The notes under the pieces: model-generated
Told to the model about the DNA's origin: nothing
The model's database searches: none
Seen by the model: only the letters and a program-made list of their open reading frames with translations
Made by a program: the position numbers and the translations under genes
Shown here: piece by piece, positions 1 through 6,040 of the stretch
Layout: the number at the start of each line of letters is the position of its first letter
Numbering within the stretch: position 1 is the stretch's first letter
Origin: Alphaproteobacteria bacterium
Lineage (GTDB): Bacteria > Pseudomonadota > Alphaproteobacteria > RF32 > CAG-239
Direction: 5' to 3'
Assembly (NCBI GenBank): GCA_017477035.1
Contig: JAFUXW010000107.1
Location: forward strand, 1-12,695
DNA length: 12,695 nt

Positions 1-1
1 A

Positions 2-838
2 CATGCTTATCAAAAAGTTTTGAAAAAAGTTCGCCGTGCTTATGTGCAAATGGAGCAACGTATTAACAACACGGAAACGGCATTGAACAAGCTGAACGAA
101 AATTCCGTTGAAAAGCTTCATTTGGAGCAGGAAAAGAAAAAACTCGAGACATCATTAAAAAACTTAGAGTACCTGATTTCTAAAATCACGGAATATCTAA
201 AAAAGGTTGATGATTTGTCCGCTGTTGCTTACGATATGATAATGTCCGGTAAGACTCCGGATTTTGAGGCGTGGCGTGATAAGATGGTAATTCAGGATAT
301 TTTGTTCGAAGAAAACAAACAATTCTTGAAACAATCTTTGCATCATTTGGCTGTATTGGAACAAAATAAGTGTAAACTTGGGATTGATGATTTGCGCTTG
401 CTTTTGTATCATAAACAGGGATGTCGCCGAGAAAAACTTTATCGCAAAGTTGAAGAGTGGATAATCAAGATTTATTATTCGCTTGATACGGAAGATGAAA
501 GACGCAATATCTACAAAGATATATGTTTATTCATCGAAGAAGTAGTTCCGATGGCCGGATATATTTCCCCGATGATTATTCGTTTTATCTTGGACCGCGA
601 TTTTATCAGCGAGGACAGCCGCAACTTGTTAATCAAGATTAAGCCGGTAATTGCCAACTTGTGCATGACTTCGCTGATTGTGACTCCTCTTCGTAAAATG
701 TATAATAAAGCAGTGGAAAAACTATGTAAACAATCGTTAAACGAATCTGATATATATGTTATGGAAGTTATGAAAATATATAGTCCTAAAATTATATCAG
801 ATGAAGTCAACGCATTTTTAAGCAGCAGATTTCATTAA
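2..838 (+). CDS. Unrecognised protein with N-terminal coiled coil (5' end missing)
   Basis: The frame is open back to the left edge of the window. The first in-frame start-like codon, TTG at 20, has no ribosome binding site, so this is most likely the 3' part of a longer gene. The visible 278 residues begin with a charged Lys/Glu/Leu-rich stretch (about residues 8-70) with heptad-like spacing, which suggests a coiled coil. A mainly helical region follows, with several tryptophan, tyrosine and arginine-rich segments. No signal peptide or obvious membrane segment is visible in this part, so a cytoplasmic helical protein is plausible. I do not recognise the family and assign no function. The gene ends just before a strong intrinsic terminator, so it is the last gene of its transcript. 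The reading frame is certain; the product is not. Confidence 0.75.
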   Translation, partial: HAYQKVLKKVRRAYVQMEQRINNTETALNKLNENSVEKLHLEQEKKKLETSLKNLEYLISKITEYLKKVDDLSAVAYDMIMSGKTPDFEAWRDKMVIQDILFEENKQFLKQSLHHLAVLEQNKCKLGIDDLRLLLYHKQGCRREKLYRKVEEWIIKIYYSLDTEDERRNIYKDICLFIEEVVPMAGYISPMIIRFILDRDFISEDSRNLLIKIKPVIANLCMTSLIVTPLRKMYNKAVEKLCKQSLNESDIYVMEVMKIYSPKIISDEVNAFLSSRFH

Positions 839-842
839 AAGA

Positions 843-888
843 AACCGATTGATTATATGCAAAAGCATATATATCAGTCGGTTTTTTT
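843..888 (+). terminator. Rho-independent terminator after the coiled-coil gene
   Basis: A long stem (arm beginning AACCGATTGAT and matching arm ending ATCAGTCGGTT) closes on an AAAA loop between GCATAT-type arms, with one G-U pair and one bulge. It is followed by a run of seven T. It starts 5 nt after the stop codon, as expected for the end of a transcript. Confidence 0.88.
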
Positions 889-908
889 GTTCTTTAGTTT
901 TATTATGA

Positions 909-936
909 TTGAAAACAATATTATCACATATATATA
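909..936 (+). promoter_or_regulatory. Sigma70-like promoter of the orphan RNA-like unit
   Basis: TTGAAA at 909-914 matches the -35 consensus in 5 of 6 positions. It is followed after 16 nt by TATATA at 931-936. The alternating AT tract also allows a TATATA at 933-938 with 18 nt spacing. The predicted start is near 943. It lies downstream of a strong terminator and upstream of another, so it would drive an isolated transcript. It is a sequence match only, in AT-rich DNA. Confidence 0.45.
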
Positions 937-942
937 TACCGT

Positions 943-1179
943 GTTAGCAAACAGCAATGATGTTCTTTAAGCAATTAAAGTCTAAGTTGTTTGTTTGCAA
1001 CCGATACAAAATAGCATCGTAAAAGATTAAATAATCAGTAAAGATTATTTTACCGAGTATGCTGCGTATCAGGCCTTGTTTATGATGTTATTGGGATAAG
1101 CTTTGGTATATTTTTATCATATTATCTTTTGAACCATAAAAAGGCGGAGAAGGGAGCGTTTTAAAATGCTCCCTTTTTT
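943..1179 (+). ncRNA. Candidate small RNA in a 370-base stretch without a gene
   Basis: This segment lies between a promoter-like sequence and an intrinsic terminator, and no convincing protein is encoded in it. Near its 5' end GCAAACA at 947-953 can pair with TGTTTGC at 992-998. Inside that, CTTTAA at 965-970 pairs perfectly with TTAAAG at 975-980 across a GCAA loop, a GNRA-type tetraloop. Further weak hairpins are possible around 1002-1019 and 1039-1053. Its length of about 237 nt would suit a regulatory RNA. I checked by eye for the landmarks of 6S RNA, SRP RNA, RNase P RNA, tmRNA and tRNA and did not recognise any of them. A decayed small membrane-protein gene is the main alternative: a 41-codon open frame with a hydrophobic run ends at 1164 but has no start codon. 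Confidence 0.35.
1150..1179 (+). terminator. Rho-independent terminator of the orphan unit
   Basis: AAGGGAGC at 1150-1157 pairs perfectly with GCTCCCTT at 1168-1175. A G-T pair and part of the TTTTAAAA interior can extend the stem, and a run of six T ends it at 1179. It is GC-rich for this window and no good gene lies immediately upstream. It therefore needs a transcript that starts after the earlier terminator. Confidence 0.85.
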
Positions 1180-1257
1180 GTTACAATGTATAAAATTATA
1201 AAAAATGTTTCTTTTTGTGTTTATAAGGTATACTCTGTTCTTAAACGGAGGTCATAT

Positions 1258-2118
1258 ATGATTAGAATATTTTACAGAATTTTATTTTTTTGCGGATTAA
1301 TATTTTCCGCAAACGCGCAAGAAATAAAAATACCAGAAGAAAATCCTGTTGCAGAAGTTTCTGAAATTAGCGAACAGTCATCAACAGAAACTGCTTCAGC
1401 ACGACCGGCATCAGAATTTCAAAATAATATTGAATCTGAAAATCAAAAAGACCTTGATGAACAAGTAGTATATGTTGATGCCGAAGTATTCTCTCCGACC
1501 TTTATGAAAAATTTAATTGCTTGCACACCAGATACGGAAAATAATCAAGAAAACACCGTGGAAATTATTGGAATTAAAAATAATAAATGCCAAATTAAAT
1601 ACGCCAATTTTGATTTAAATGTTCCTACAACACTGCTTGGTAATATTCATAGTTTTGAAGATATTGAAACACTTTTAAAAAATAAAGATATTTCTCACTA
1701 TAACTATCGTGTAGATTATATTTATGAAGGTTTAGTCTACGCTCTTGATGCCTGTTCAAAACAAAAAGATTACTTTGGTAAACAAGAAGAATTGTCAGAC
1801 GAATATGTTATTATAAATCGAAGTTTAAGTGCTGAATTTGTAAATGGTATATGTGTTATAAATTTACAAAATACACAAAATATTGACGGAGTTGAAAGTG
1901 ATTACGGTGTAACCTGCTCTCTTTCATTCAAAGAAGTCAAAAAACTTGAGCCATACTTTAAAGACATAATTGAAAAATATGGAGAAAGACGGGGTTTTGG
2001 CACAGATGGTCATATTATGGTAAAGCCAGCAGAGCAAAACAAAAAAACCCATGAAAGTGATGTCGCTTTGATGTATTATATGCAAAAAAACGGATTCTGT
2101 AAAAAAAACTCTGACTGA
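1258..2118 (+). CDS. Secreted six-cysteine protein of unknown function
   Basis: The start was set at the ATG at 1258, which has a GGAGG site at 1247-1251 and is followed directly by a signal peptide. The in-frame ATG at 1186 has neither. The product is 286 residues. Residues 1-20 form a Sec signal with a hydrophobic core and a likely cut after ANA. Residues 21-70 are acidic, Ser/Glu-rich and probably disordered. The rest holds six cysteines (89, 111, 166, 199, 220, 281), an even number consistent with disulfides in the periplasm. Two segments beginning Ala-Cys (88-140 and 165-235) share a loose pattern of Ala-Cys, a beta-like stretch with a second Cys, then a leucine-rich helix, which hints at an internal duplication. 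I do not recognise the family. A possible -10 box, TATACT, lies at 1229-1234 but no good -35 goes with it. The gene converges on trxB with 2 bp between stops. Confidence 0.85.
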   Translation: MIRIFYRILFFCGLIFSANAQEIKIPEENPVAEVSEISEQSSTETASARPASEFQNNIESENQKDLDEQVVYVDAEVFSPTFMKNLIACTPDTENNQENTVEIIGIKNNKCQIKYANFDLNVPTTLLGNIHSFEDIETLLKNKDISHYNYRVDYIYEGLVYALDACSKQKDYFGKQEELSDEYVIINRSLSAEFVNGICVINLQNTQNIDGVESDYGVTCSLSFKEVKKLEPYFKDIIEKYGERRGFGTDGHIMVKPAEQNKKTHESDVALMYYMQKNGFCKKNSD

Positions 2119-2120
2119 GA

Positions 2121-3047
2121 CTAAATATAGTGGATTGCCTCAAGTGCAGCTTTTGCTCCGCATCCTGCGGCTATTATTGCTTGCCGATATGGGGTACACA
2201 CATCACCGGCTGCAAAAACACCGGCAATATCGGTAGCACAGCTGTGAGCCTTGGTAACAATATAACCGCCGGCATCTAAATGTAAATAACGGCGGAACAT
2301 TTCTGTATTCGGATGATGTCCAATAGAAACAAAAACTCCGGCTATATCAAGATATTTACGTTTATCACTTTTCACGTTGCGTATTTTTATACCGCTTACT
2401 TCCAGCGGATTCTCGGTGCCGATTATTTCATCTACAACGTTATTCCAAAAAATAGTTATTTTACGATTTTCAAAAATACGTTGTTGCATAACTTTTTCTG
2501 CATTAAAAGAATGACGGCGGTGTATTATATACACTTTTTCCACATAATTAGTTAGATACAAAGCCTGTTCAAGTGCCGAGTTTCCGCCTCCTACAACGGC
2601 GACTTCTTTTCCGCGATAAAAAAATCCATCACAAGTTGCACAAGAAGAAACGCCATGACCGACATATTTTTGCTCACTAGGTAATCCCAACCATTTTACC
2701 GAAGCACCTGTCGCAATAATAATTGATTTTGATATAAATGAATTTCCGCCTGCAGAACTGCAAACAAAAGGATTGTCATAAAAATCTACCTCCGTAATTT
2801 CATCATCAATGAGTTTAACACCAAGATTAACTGCTTGTTGATAAATACGATCCATCAAATCGAACCCGCTGATAGGCTCAACAAATCCCGGAAAATTTTC
2901 CACCCAACCGGAACGAATTAATTGTCCGCCTTTACTTGAACCGGTTACAATTAAAGAATTTACTCCGGCCCTTGCCGCATATATTCCTGCGGTATATCCG
3001 GCCGGACCTGAACCCATTATCAATAAATCCGATTTATATTCTGCCAT
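2121..3047 (-). CDS. trxB: Thioredoxin-disulfide reductase (NADPH)
   Basis: This FAD-dependent cytoplasmic enzyme passes electrons from NADPH to thioredoxin. The 308-residue product has the full family layout: FAD-binding GSGPAG at 12-17, the redox-active CATC at 136-139 followed by DGFFYRG, the NADPH-binding GGGNSA at 153-158, the HRR phosphate-binding motif at 176-178, and the C-terminal FAD motif around AAGDV at 279-283. Length and motifs are typical of low-Mr bacterial thioredoxin reductases. I chose the start at 3047 because a GGGGAG site lies 6 nt upstream. An ATG seven codons earlier would place this site inside the gene. The gene is divergent from the ferredoxin gene with a shared promoter region, and its stop faces the secreted-protein gene. 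TrxB in an anaerobe maintains thiol balance. A ferredoxin-dependent reductase is less likely because the NADPH motifs are intact. Confidence 0.96.
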   Translation of the reverse strand: MAEYKSDLLIMGSGPAGYTAGIYAARAGVNSLIVTGSSKGGQLIRSGWVENFPGFVEPISGFDLMDRIYQQAVNLGVKLIDDEITEVDFYDNPFVCSSAGGNSFISKSIIIATGASVKWLGLPSEQKYVGHGVSSCATCDGFFYRGKEVAVVGGGNSALEQALYLTNYVEKVYIIHRRHSFNAEKVMQQRIFENRKITIFWNNVVDEIIGTENPLEVSGIKIRNVKSDKRKYLDIAGVFVSIGHHPNTEMFRRYLHLDAGGYIVTKAHSCATDIAGVFAAGDVCTPYRQAIIAAGCGAKAALEAIHYI

Positions 3048-3074
3048 TTTGCGCTCCCCTTGAAACAAAAAATA

Positions 3075-3103
3075 ATTATATTCGAAAATTTTTCAATGTT
3101 ACT
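3075..3103 (-). promoter_or_regulatory. Probable trxB promoter
   Basis: On the minus strand a perfect TATAAT lies at 3080-3075, about 28 nt upstream of the trxB start codon. The sequence 17 nt further upstream (3103-3098, AGTAAC) is a poor -35. An imperfect AT-rich inverted repeat at 3081-3096 (TTCGAAAA / TTTTTCAA) lies in the spacer and could be an operator, but such repeats arise easily in AT-rich DNA. Confidence 0.4.
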
Positions 3104-3133
3104 CCGTGTATTTTTAAAAATGCAAAAAATAAC

Positions 3134-3163
3134 TTGCTTTTCTGATAAAATTGATTAGATTAT
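3134..3163 (+). promoter_or_regulatory. Probable ferredoxin promoter
   Basis: TTGCTT at 3134-3139 is followed after 18 nt by GATTAT at 3158-3163. The match is moderate: four of six positions at each box. The start would fall near 3170, leaving a leader of about 30 nt. The leader contains the strong ribosome binding site TAAGGAG at 3188-3194, 7 nt before the ATG. Confidence 0.35.
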
Positions 3164-3201
3164 ATCCCAAACTATGGTAAAAATTTTTAAGGAGAAATGA
3201 A

Positions 3202-3435
3202 ATGCCTTCAGTTATCAATGATTCTTGTATTAAATGTGGCACTTGTGCCAGCATCTGTCCGGTTAGCGCCATGCATTTGAGCGATAGCCAAATGGTTATT
3301 GATCCGGATACTTGCATTGATTGCGGTGCTTGCATCGCTGAATGTCCGGTTAGTGCTATTTGCAATGATGCCGAAGCAACACCGGAAGCCATCAGCTTTA
3401 ATGCAGAACAATCTAAAATTTGCCCAAGTGCATAG
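3202..3435 (+). CDS. 2[4Fe-4S] ferredoxin
   Basis: This is a 77-residue soluble electron carrier of the clostridial (8Fe) type. Two CxxCxxCxxxCP motifs, at Cys 9/12/15/19 and Cys 38/41/44/48, are each followed by Val-Ser-Ala and bind two low-potential [4Fe-4S] clusters. Two further cysteines at 54 and 74 are outside the motifs. No long insertion is seen between the motifs or after the second, unlike the longer Alvin-type ferredoxins. The partner could be pyruvate:ferredoxin oxidoreductase, a hydrogenase or a similar enzyme, none of which is in this window. The gene has its own promoter-like sequence, a strong TAAGGAG site and a terminator 15 nt after the stop, so it is probably a single-gene transcript. 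The family is certain and the physiological partner unknown. Confidence 0.95.
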   Translation: MPSVINDSCIKCGTCASICPVSAMHLSDSQMVIDPDTCIDCGACIAECPVSAICNDAEATPEAISFNAEQSKICPSA

Positions 3436-3450
3436 TTTGAAAATTCAATT

Positions 3451-3480
3451 AAAAAACTCAGGCTATGTCCTGAGTTTTTT
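3451..3480 (+). terminator. Rho-independent terminator after the ferredoxin gene
   Basis: AAAAAACTCAGG at 3451-3462 and CCTGAGTTTTTT at 3469-3480 form a perfect 12-bp stem with a 6-base loop. The A-run on one side and the T-run on the other allow termination in both directions. It ends only 14 nt before the next start codon. Confidence 0.93.
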
Positions 3481-3494
3481 TATACGAGAAAAGA

Positions 3495-4253
3495 ATGGCA
3501 AATAATTATACTGACGACTATCTGCTAGATAGAAAAATCAAAATACTTCAACCGCTGAGCGGATATAGAGCCTCCGGTGATGCTGTTTTGCTTTCAGCAA
3601 TGCCTGATAATAAATTGCATAATGCAAAAATATTGGATGTAGGCTCCGGCACCGGAGCTGTTTCCCTTTGTTTGGCACATAGATTACAAAAAAATAATGT
3701 ACAAATATTTGGATTTGAACTGCAAAAAGAATTAACAGACTTGTCAAACAAAAGTGCTGCCGCAAATGAATTTGATTTCTTACATTTTTATCAAGCAGAC
3801 ATAAGAAAAAAAATTGAATTACCGGTGTATAGTCCTTGTTCTTTCGATGTTGTAGTAAGCAATCCTCCATATAGTGAACACGATATGCCGTCACCTAATA
3901 TATCAAAAGCAACCGCACACAATCACCAAAATTTTGATTTGGAACAATGGTTGGCATTTTGCTTAAAATCACTTAAACCATTTGGTAAGTTGTATATTAT
4001 AAATCGTGCGGAAGCGTTACCTAATATCTGTTCTTTTTTACAAAACAAAGCTGGAGGCATTATTATTTTACCTATATATTCAAAACAAGGGCAATATGCT
4101 AAAAGGGTCATTATTTCAGCACAAAAAGATTCCAAATCTCCTTGTAAAATTTTGCCTCCTATAACAATGCACGATTCAGATGGTAAATACACAGAAAGCA
4201 GTGAAAAAATCTTAAGAAAAGGACTCTCTTTTAATGATTTGACCAATATTTAA
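3495..4253 (+). CDS. trmN6: TrmN6-like N6-adenine methyltransferase (probable tRNA1(Val) A37)
   Basis: This is a class I S-adenosylmethionine-dependent methyltransferase of 252 residues. The N-terminal stretch ending GYRASGDAVLLSA (23-35) is typical of the COG4123/YfiC group. The SAM-binding motif LDVGSGTGA lies at 47-55, an acidic residue follows in GFELQ at 73-77, and the catalytic NPPY lies at 123-126, the motif of N6-adenine methylation. E. coli YfiC/TrmN6 modifies A37 of tRNA1(Val). The same target is inferred here, and another RNA or the PrmC/HemK type of protein substrate is a weaker alternative. The start ATG has only a weak GAGAAAAG-type site and follows a strong terminator by 14 nt, so how it is transcribed is unclear. 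The N-terminus matches the family at this ATG, so the start itself looks right. Confidence 0.85.
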   Translation: MANNYTDDYLLDRKIKILQPLSGYRASGDAVLLSAMPDNKLHNAKILDVGSGTGAVSLCLAHRLQKNNVQIFGFELQKELTDLSNKSAAANEFDFLHFYQADIRKKIELPVYSPCSFDVVVSNPPYSEHDMPSPNISKATAHNHQNFDLEQWLAFCLKSLKPFGKLYIINRAEALPNICSFLQNKAGGIIILPIYSKQGQYAKRVIISAQKDSKSPCKILPPITMHDSDGKYTESSEKILRKGLSFNDLTNI

Positions 4254-4282
4254 TTGTATTTTTACAATTAAAGGATTACAAT
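4251..4282 (+). promoter_or_regulatory. Promoter with overlapping inverted repeat before the LprI-like gene
   Basis: TTGTAT at 4254-4259 and TACAAT at 4277-4282 are 17 nt apart, a good sigma70-like pair, with a start near 4289. A 20-bp inverted repeat with perfect 8-bp arms (TAATTGTA, TTTT, TACAATTA) at 4251-4270 covers the -35 box and begins at the stop codon of the methyltransferase gene. This could be a repressor site. It is not a good terminator because no T-run follows it. Confidence 0.4.
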
Positions 4283-4309
4283 AGCCAGAGTTTATAGAGG
4301 AGAGAATAT

Positions 4310-5323
4310 ATGTTAAGATTTTTATTTCTTTTATTTTGCGGAATAATACTCTATTCCGGAGAAGCATCTTCAAGAATGCCTATTTATGACGCATCAGATT
4401 ATTATTATCAATGTTTGCACATAAACAGAGATCCTGAATACTGTGGCAGACAAGATACCTCCCGCATTATTAACGAAATAAAAAAACAATATAGAACAGT
4501 CTTAACAACTCCAAGCATCGTAGGATGGCACGAAAACATACCGGAAAACACCGTAGTTCTGCGTGATATGTATGAAAGCTGGACCGCTTTTCGGACTCGC
4601 TTGTGCTCTTTATCTCATAAATCAGCCGCATATTTAGAGAAATTAGTAGAAGAAAAATTATCTTGCAATCTTTATTACGCCCAACATCACAATGCTCACT
4701 TAAACAGCATAATTCAACTATTATCAAAACAAGTTCCTGAAAATAAATCTCAATTAAAATTTCTTAATATAAATAGCCACGATGATGAATATAAAGAATG
4801 CCGTAAAGATAATGGAAAAAATTGTATAAAAGAAGAACTTGCACGCACAACAAAAGAAATTAAAAATATATACAAAACCATGCTTGACGACGAATTTCTC
4901 GGAAAATGGAATAACGGACCTGATTTAAAAAACGGCAACTACCGCGATATGTATGACAGTTGGATTGCTTATCGCAACCGCATGTGTTCACTTTCTGTAT
5001 GGGCTTATCAGGTCGGATATGGTCAAAATGCCATGACAACAGATTATTGTTTATTGTTTTTTAACATAGAAAAGTTGGAAGCAATGAAAAATATTCTGGT
5101 CAGCGCTCACTCTTCTCTTGATGAAGAAATAGATACAGATGAAGACGATGGCGGTGAAGCCGAAGGGAAAACCATTAAACCATTGGAAAGACGCTTTGAT
5201 GCAAACCAAAATACCGACGATATATTGGAAGAACAAGAAAAACACGAATCTCCATTAGTTAATAAAGGTATGAAAAAACAAGTTCCACAAAAGAAACTTG
5301 ATATTCCTTCTTGGGCAAAATAA
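4310..5323 (+). CDS. Secreted protein with two tandem LprI/DUF1311-like domains
   Basis: The start is supported by an AGAGGAG site at 4298-4304. Residues 1-19 form a signal peptide with a likely cut after GEA, so the 337-residue product should be periplasmic or anchored after export. Two domains (about 31-135 and 160-265) repeat the same plan: Cys-x7-9-Cys, a helix with an I-x-Y motif, then an aromatic-rich segment D-M-Y-x-S-W-x-A-[FY]-R-x-R-x-C-S-L-S, and a fourth Cys about 20 residues later. The cysteines are 35/45/99/119 and 164/172/226/247. This four-Cys plan with the W..[YF]R...C core is that of LprI/DUF1311 lysozyme-inhibitor-like proteins. The assignment is by motif reading only. The tail from 270 to 337 is acidic, then charged, and probably disordered. 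Lysozyme inhibition is possible, but most members of this family have no proven role. Confidence 0.8.
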   Translation: MLRFLFLLFCGIILYSGEASSRMPIYDASDYYYQCLHINRDPEYCGRQDTSRIINEIKKQYRTVLTTPSIVGWHENIPENTVVLRDMYESWTAFRTRLCSLSHKSAAYLEKLVEEKLSCNLYYAQHHNAHLNSIIQLLSKQVPENKSQLKFLNINSHDDEYKECRKDNGKNCIKEELARTTKEIKNIYKTMLDDEFLGKWNNGPDLKNGNYRDMYDSWIAYRNRMCSLSVWAYQVGYGQNAMTTDYCLLFFNIEKLEAMKNILVSAHSSLDEEIDTDEDDGGEAEGKTIKPLERRFDANQNTDDILEEQEKHESPLVNKGMKKQVPQKKLDIPSWAK

Positions 5324-5328
5324 ACATA

Positions 5329-5344
5329 CATACTTACAAGTATG
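5329..5344. promoter_or_regulatory. Palindromic operator, probably bound by the AcrR-type repressor
   Basis: CATACTT and AAGTATG flank a 2-base centre in a perfect 16-bp inverted repeat. It is similar in sequence to the E. coli AcrR operator, which has CATAC/GTATG arms (established knowledge, compared from memory). It sits 10 bp upstream of the -35 box of the repressor-efflux operon. A weaker pair of half sites, TATAC at 5377-5381 and GTATA at 5392-5396, covers the -10 region and could be a second contact site. Confidence 0.6.
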
Positions 5345-5353
5345 AAATATTTG

Positions 5354-5382
5354 TTGTTATTTTGTTACACAGGTGATATACG
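5354..5382 (+). promoter_or_regulatory. Promoter of the acrR-like/efflux operon
   Basis: TTGTTA at 5354-5359 and TATACG at 5377-5382 are separated by 17 nt. A TG dinucleotide one base before the -10 (5374-5375) gives an extended -10. The start would be near 5389. The leader of about 27 nt contains TAAGGA at 5404-5409, 6 nt before the repressor's ATG. The downstream genes have no clear promoter of their own, so this one probably serves all five. Confidence 0.5.
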
Positions 5383-5415
5383 TACCCAAAGGTATAAAAA
5401 CTGTAAGGATTTGTA

Positions 5416-6039
5416 ATGCGCAGAACTAAAGAAGATGCTGAACTGACCAGAAAGGCAATTTTAGCCTCAGCGATGGATATTTTTTATGAAAAAGGATATT
5501 CCAAAACCACTTTTGATGAAATTGCCAAACGAATAAACCTCACCAAGGGCGCGGTTTATTGGTATTTTAGAAACAAACCGGACATTGTTGCCGCTCTGAT
5601 AAATGACTTTGCTGCTCAATATTTGGGAAATATCAGAGATTTTATCACAGCTCATCAACCTGTAAGTTTTGAAAGTATTATAGAAATGCAACTCTTTAAT
5701 AACAGGCAAATTCGTGAAGATGAACGGTTTTACAAATTTTTATTTTTTGTATCCTGCCAAATGGAGTGGAGTGAAGCGATTATCAATAAAATACAACCAG
5801 CCATCGAACAAACGAAACAAGTTACACGCGCGCTTTTTATAGATGCCTTACAGACCTTGCAAGAAAATGGGCAGATTCGAGCAGAAGTGAATATAAGTCA
5901 AATATGTGAAATTTTGATGACAATGTATGGGGGGATGTTAGATGCATACTTTACGAAGCGTTTAACCAATGATTTTGATGAACTGGTAAAGAACGGTTTT
6001 TCATTAATTTTTAACAATATTAAAACAGAAGGTTATTAA
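5416..6039 (+). CDS. TetR/AcrR-family repressor of the adjacent efflux pump
   Basis: This 207-residue protein opens with the AcrR-like sequence RRTKEDAELTRKAIL. A TetR-type helix-turn-helix follows at about 33-52 (FDEIAKRINLTKGAVYWYF), then the conserved N-K-x-D/E-like NKPDI. The remaining 150 residues are helical and match the length of the AcrR-type ligand-binding and dimerisation domain. It is expected to bind its own promoter, probably the palindrome at 5329-5344, and to release it when a toxic or bile-like compound enters the ligand pocket. It is the first gene of the operon and ends 1 nt before the adaptor gene, so repressor and pump would be autoregulated together. This differs from E. 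coli, where acrR is divergent from acrAB. The family call is firm; the ligand is unknown. Confidence 0.93.
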   Translation: MRRTKEDAELTRKAILASAMDIFYEKGYSKTTFDEIAKRINLTKGAVYWYFRNKPDIVAALINDFAAQYLGNIRDFITAHQPVSFESIIEMQLFNNRQIREDERFYKFLFFVSCQMEWSEAIINKIQPAIEQTKQVTRALFIDALQTLQENGQIRAEVNISQICEILMTMYGGMLDAYFTKRLTNDFDELVKNGFSLIFNNIKTEGY

Positions 6040-6040
6040 A

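Noticed and set aside
957..1022. A 21-codon ATG frame in the RNA candidate
   Set aside because: It has no ribosome binding site and overlaps the best hairpin, so it was not called as a gene.
1186..1257. Earlier ATG at 1186 as the start of the secreted six-cysteine protein
   Set aside because: It has no ribosome binding site and lies 7 nt after a terminator. The ATG at 1258 has GGAGG and a proper signal peptide.
2101..2125. Possible trxB terminator on the minus strand (CTC-GAG stem followed by eight T)
   Set aside because: The stem is only 3 bp, too weak to call as a terminator.
3048..3068. Seven-residue longer start of trxB
   Set aside because: It would place the strong GGGGAG site inside the gene, and family members begin close to the later Met.
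4251..4270. Hairpin after the methyltransferase gene as a terminator
   Set aside because: The stem is all but AT-only and no T-run follows; it fits better as a promoter-associated repeat.
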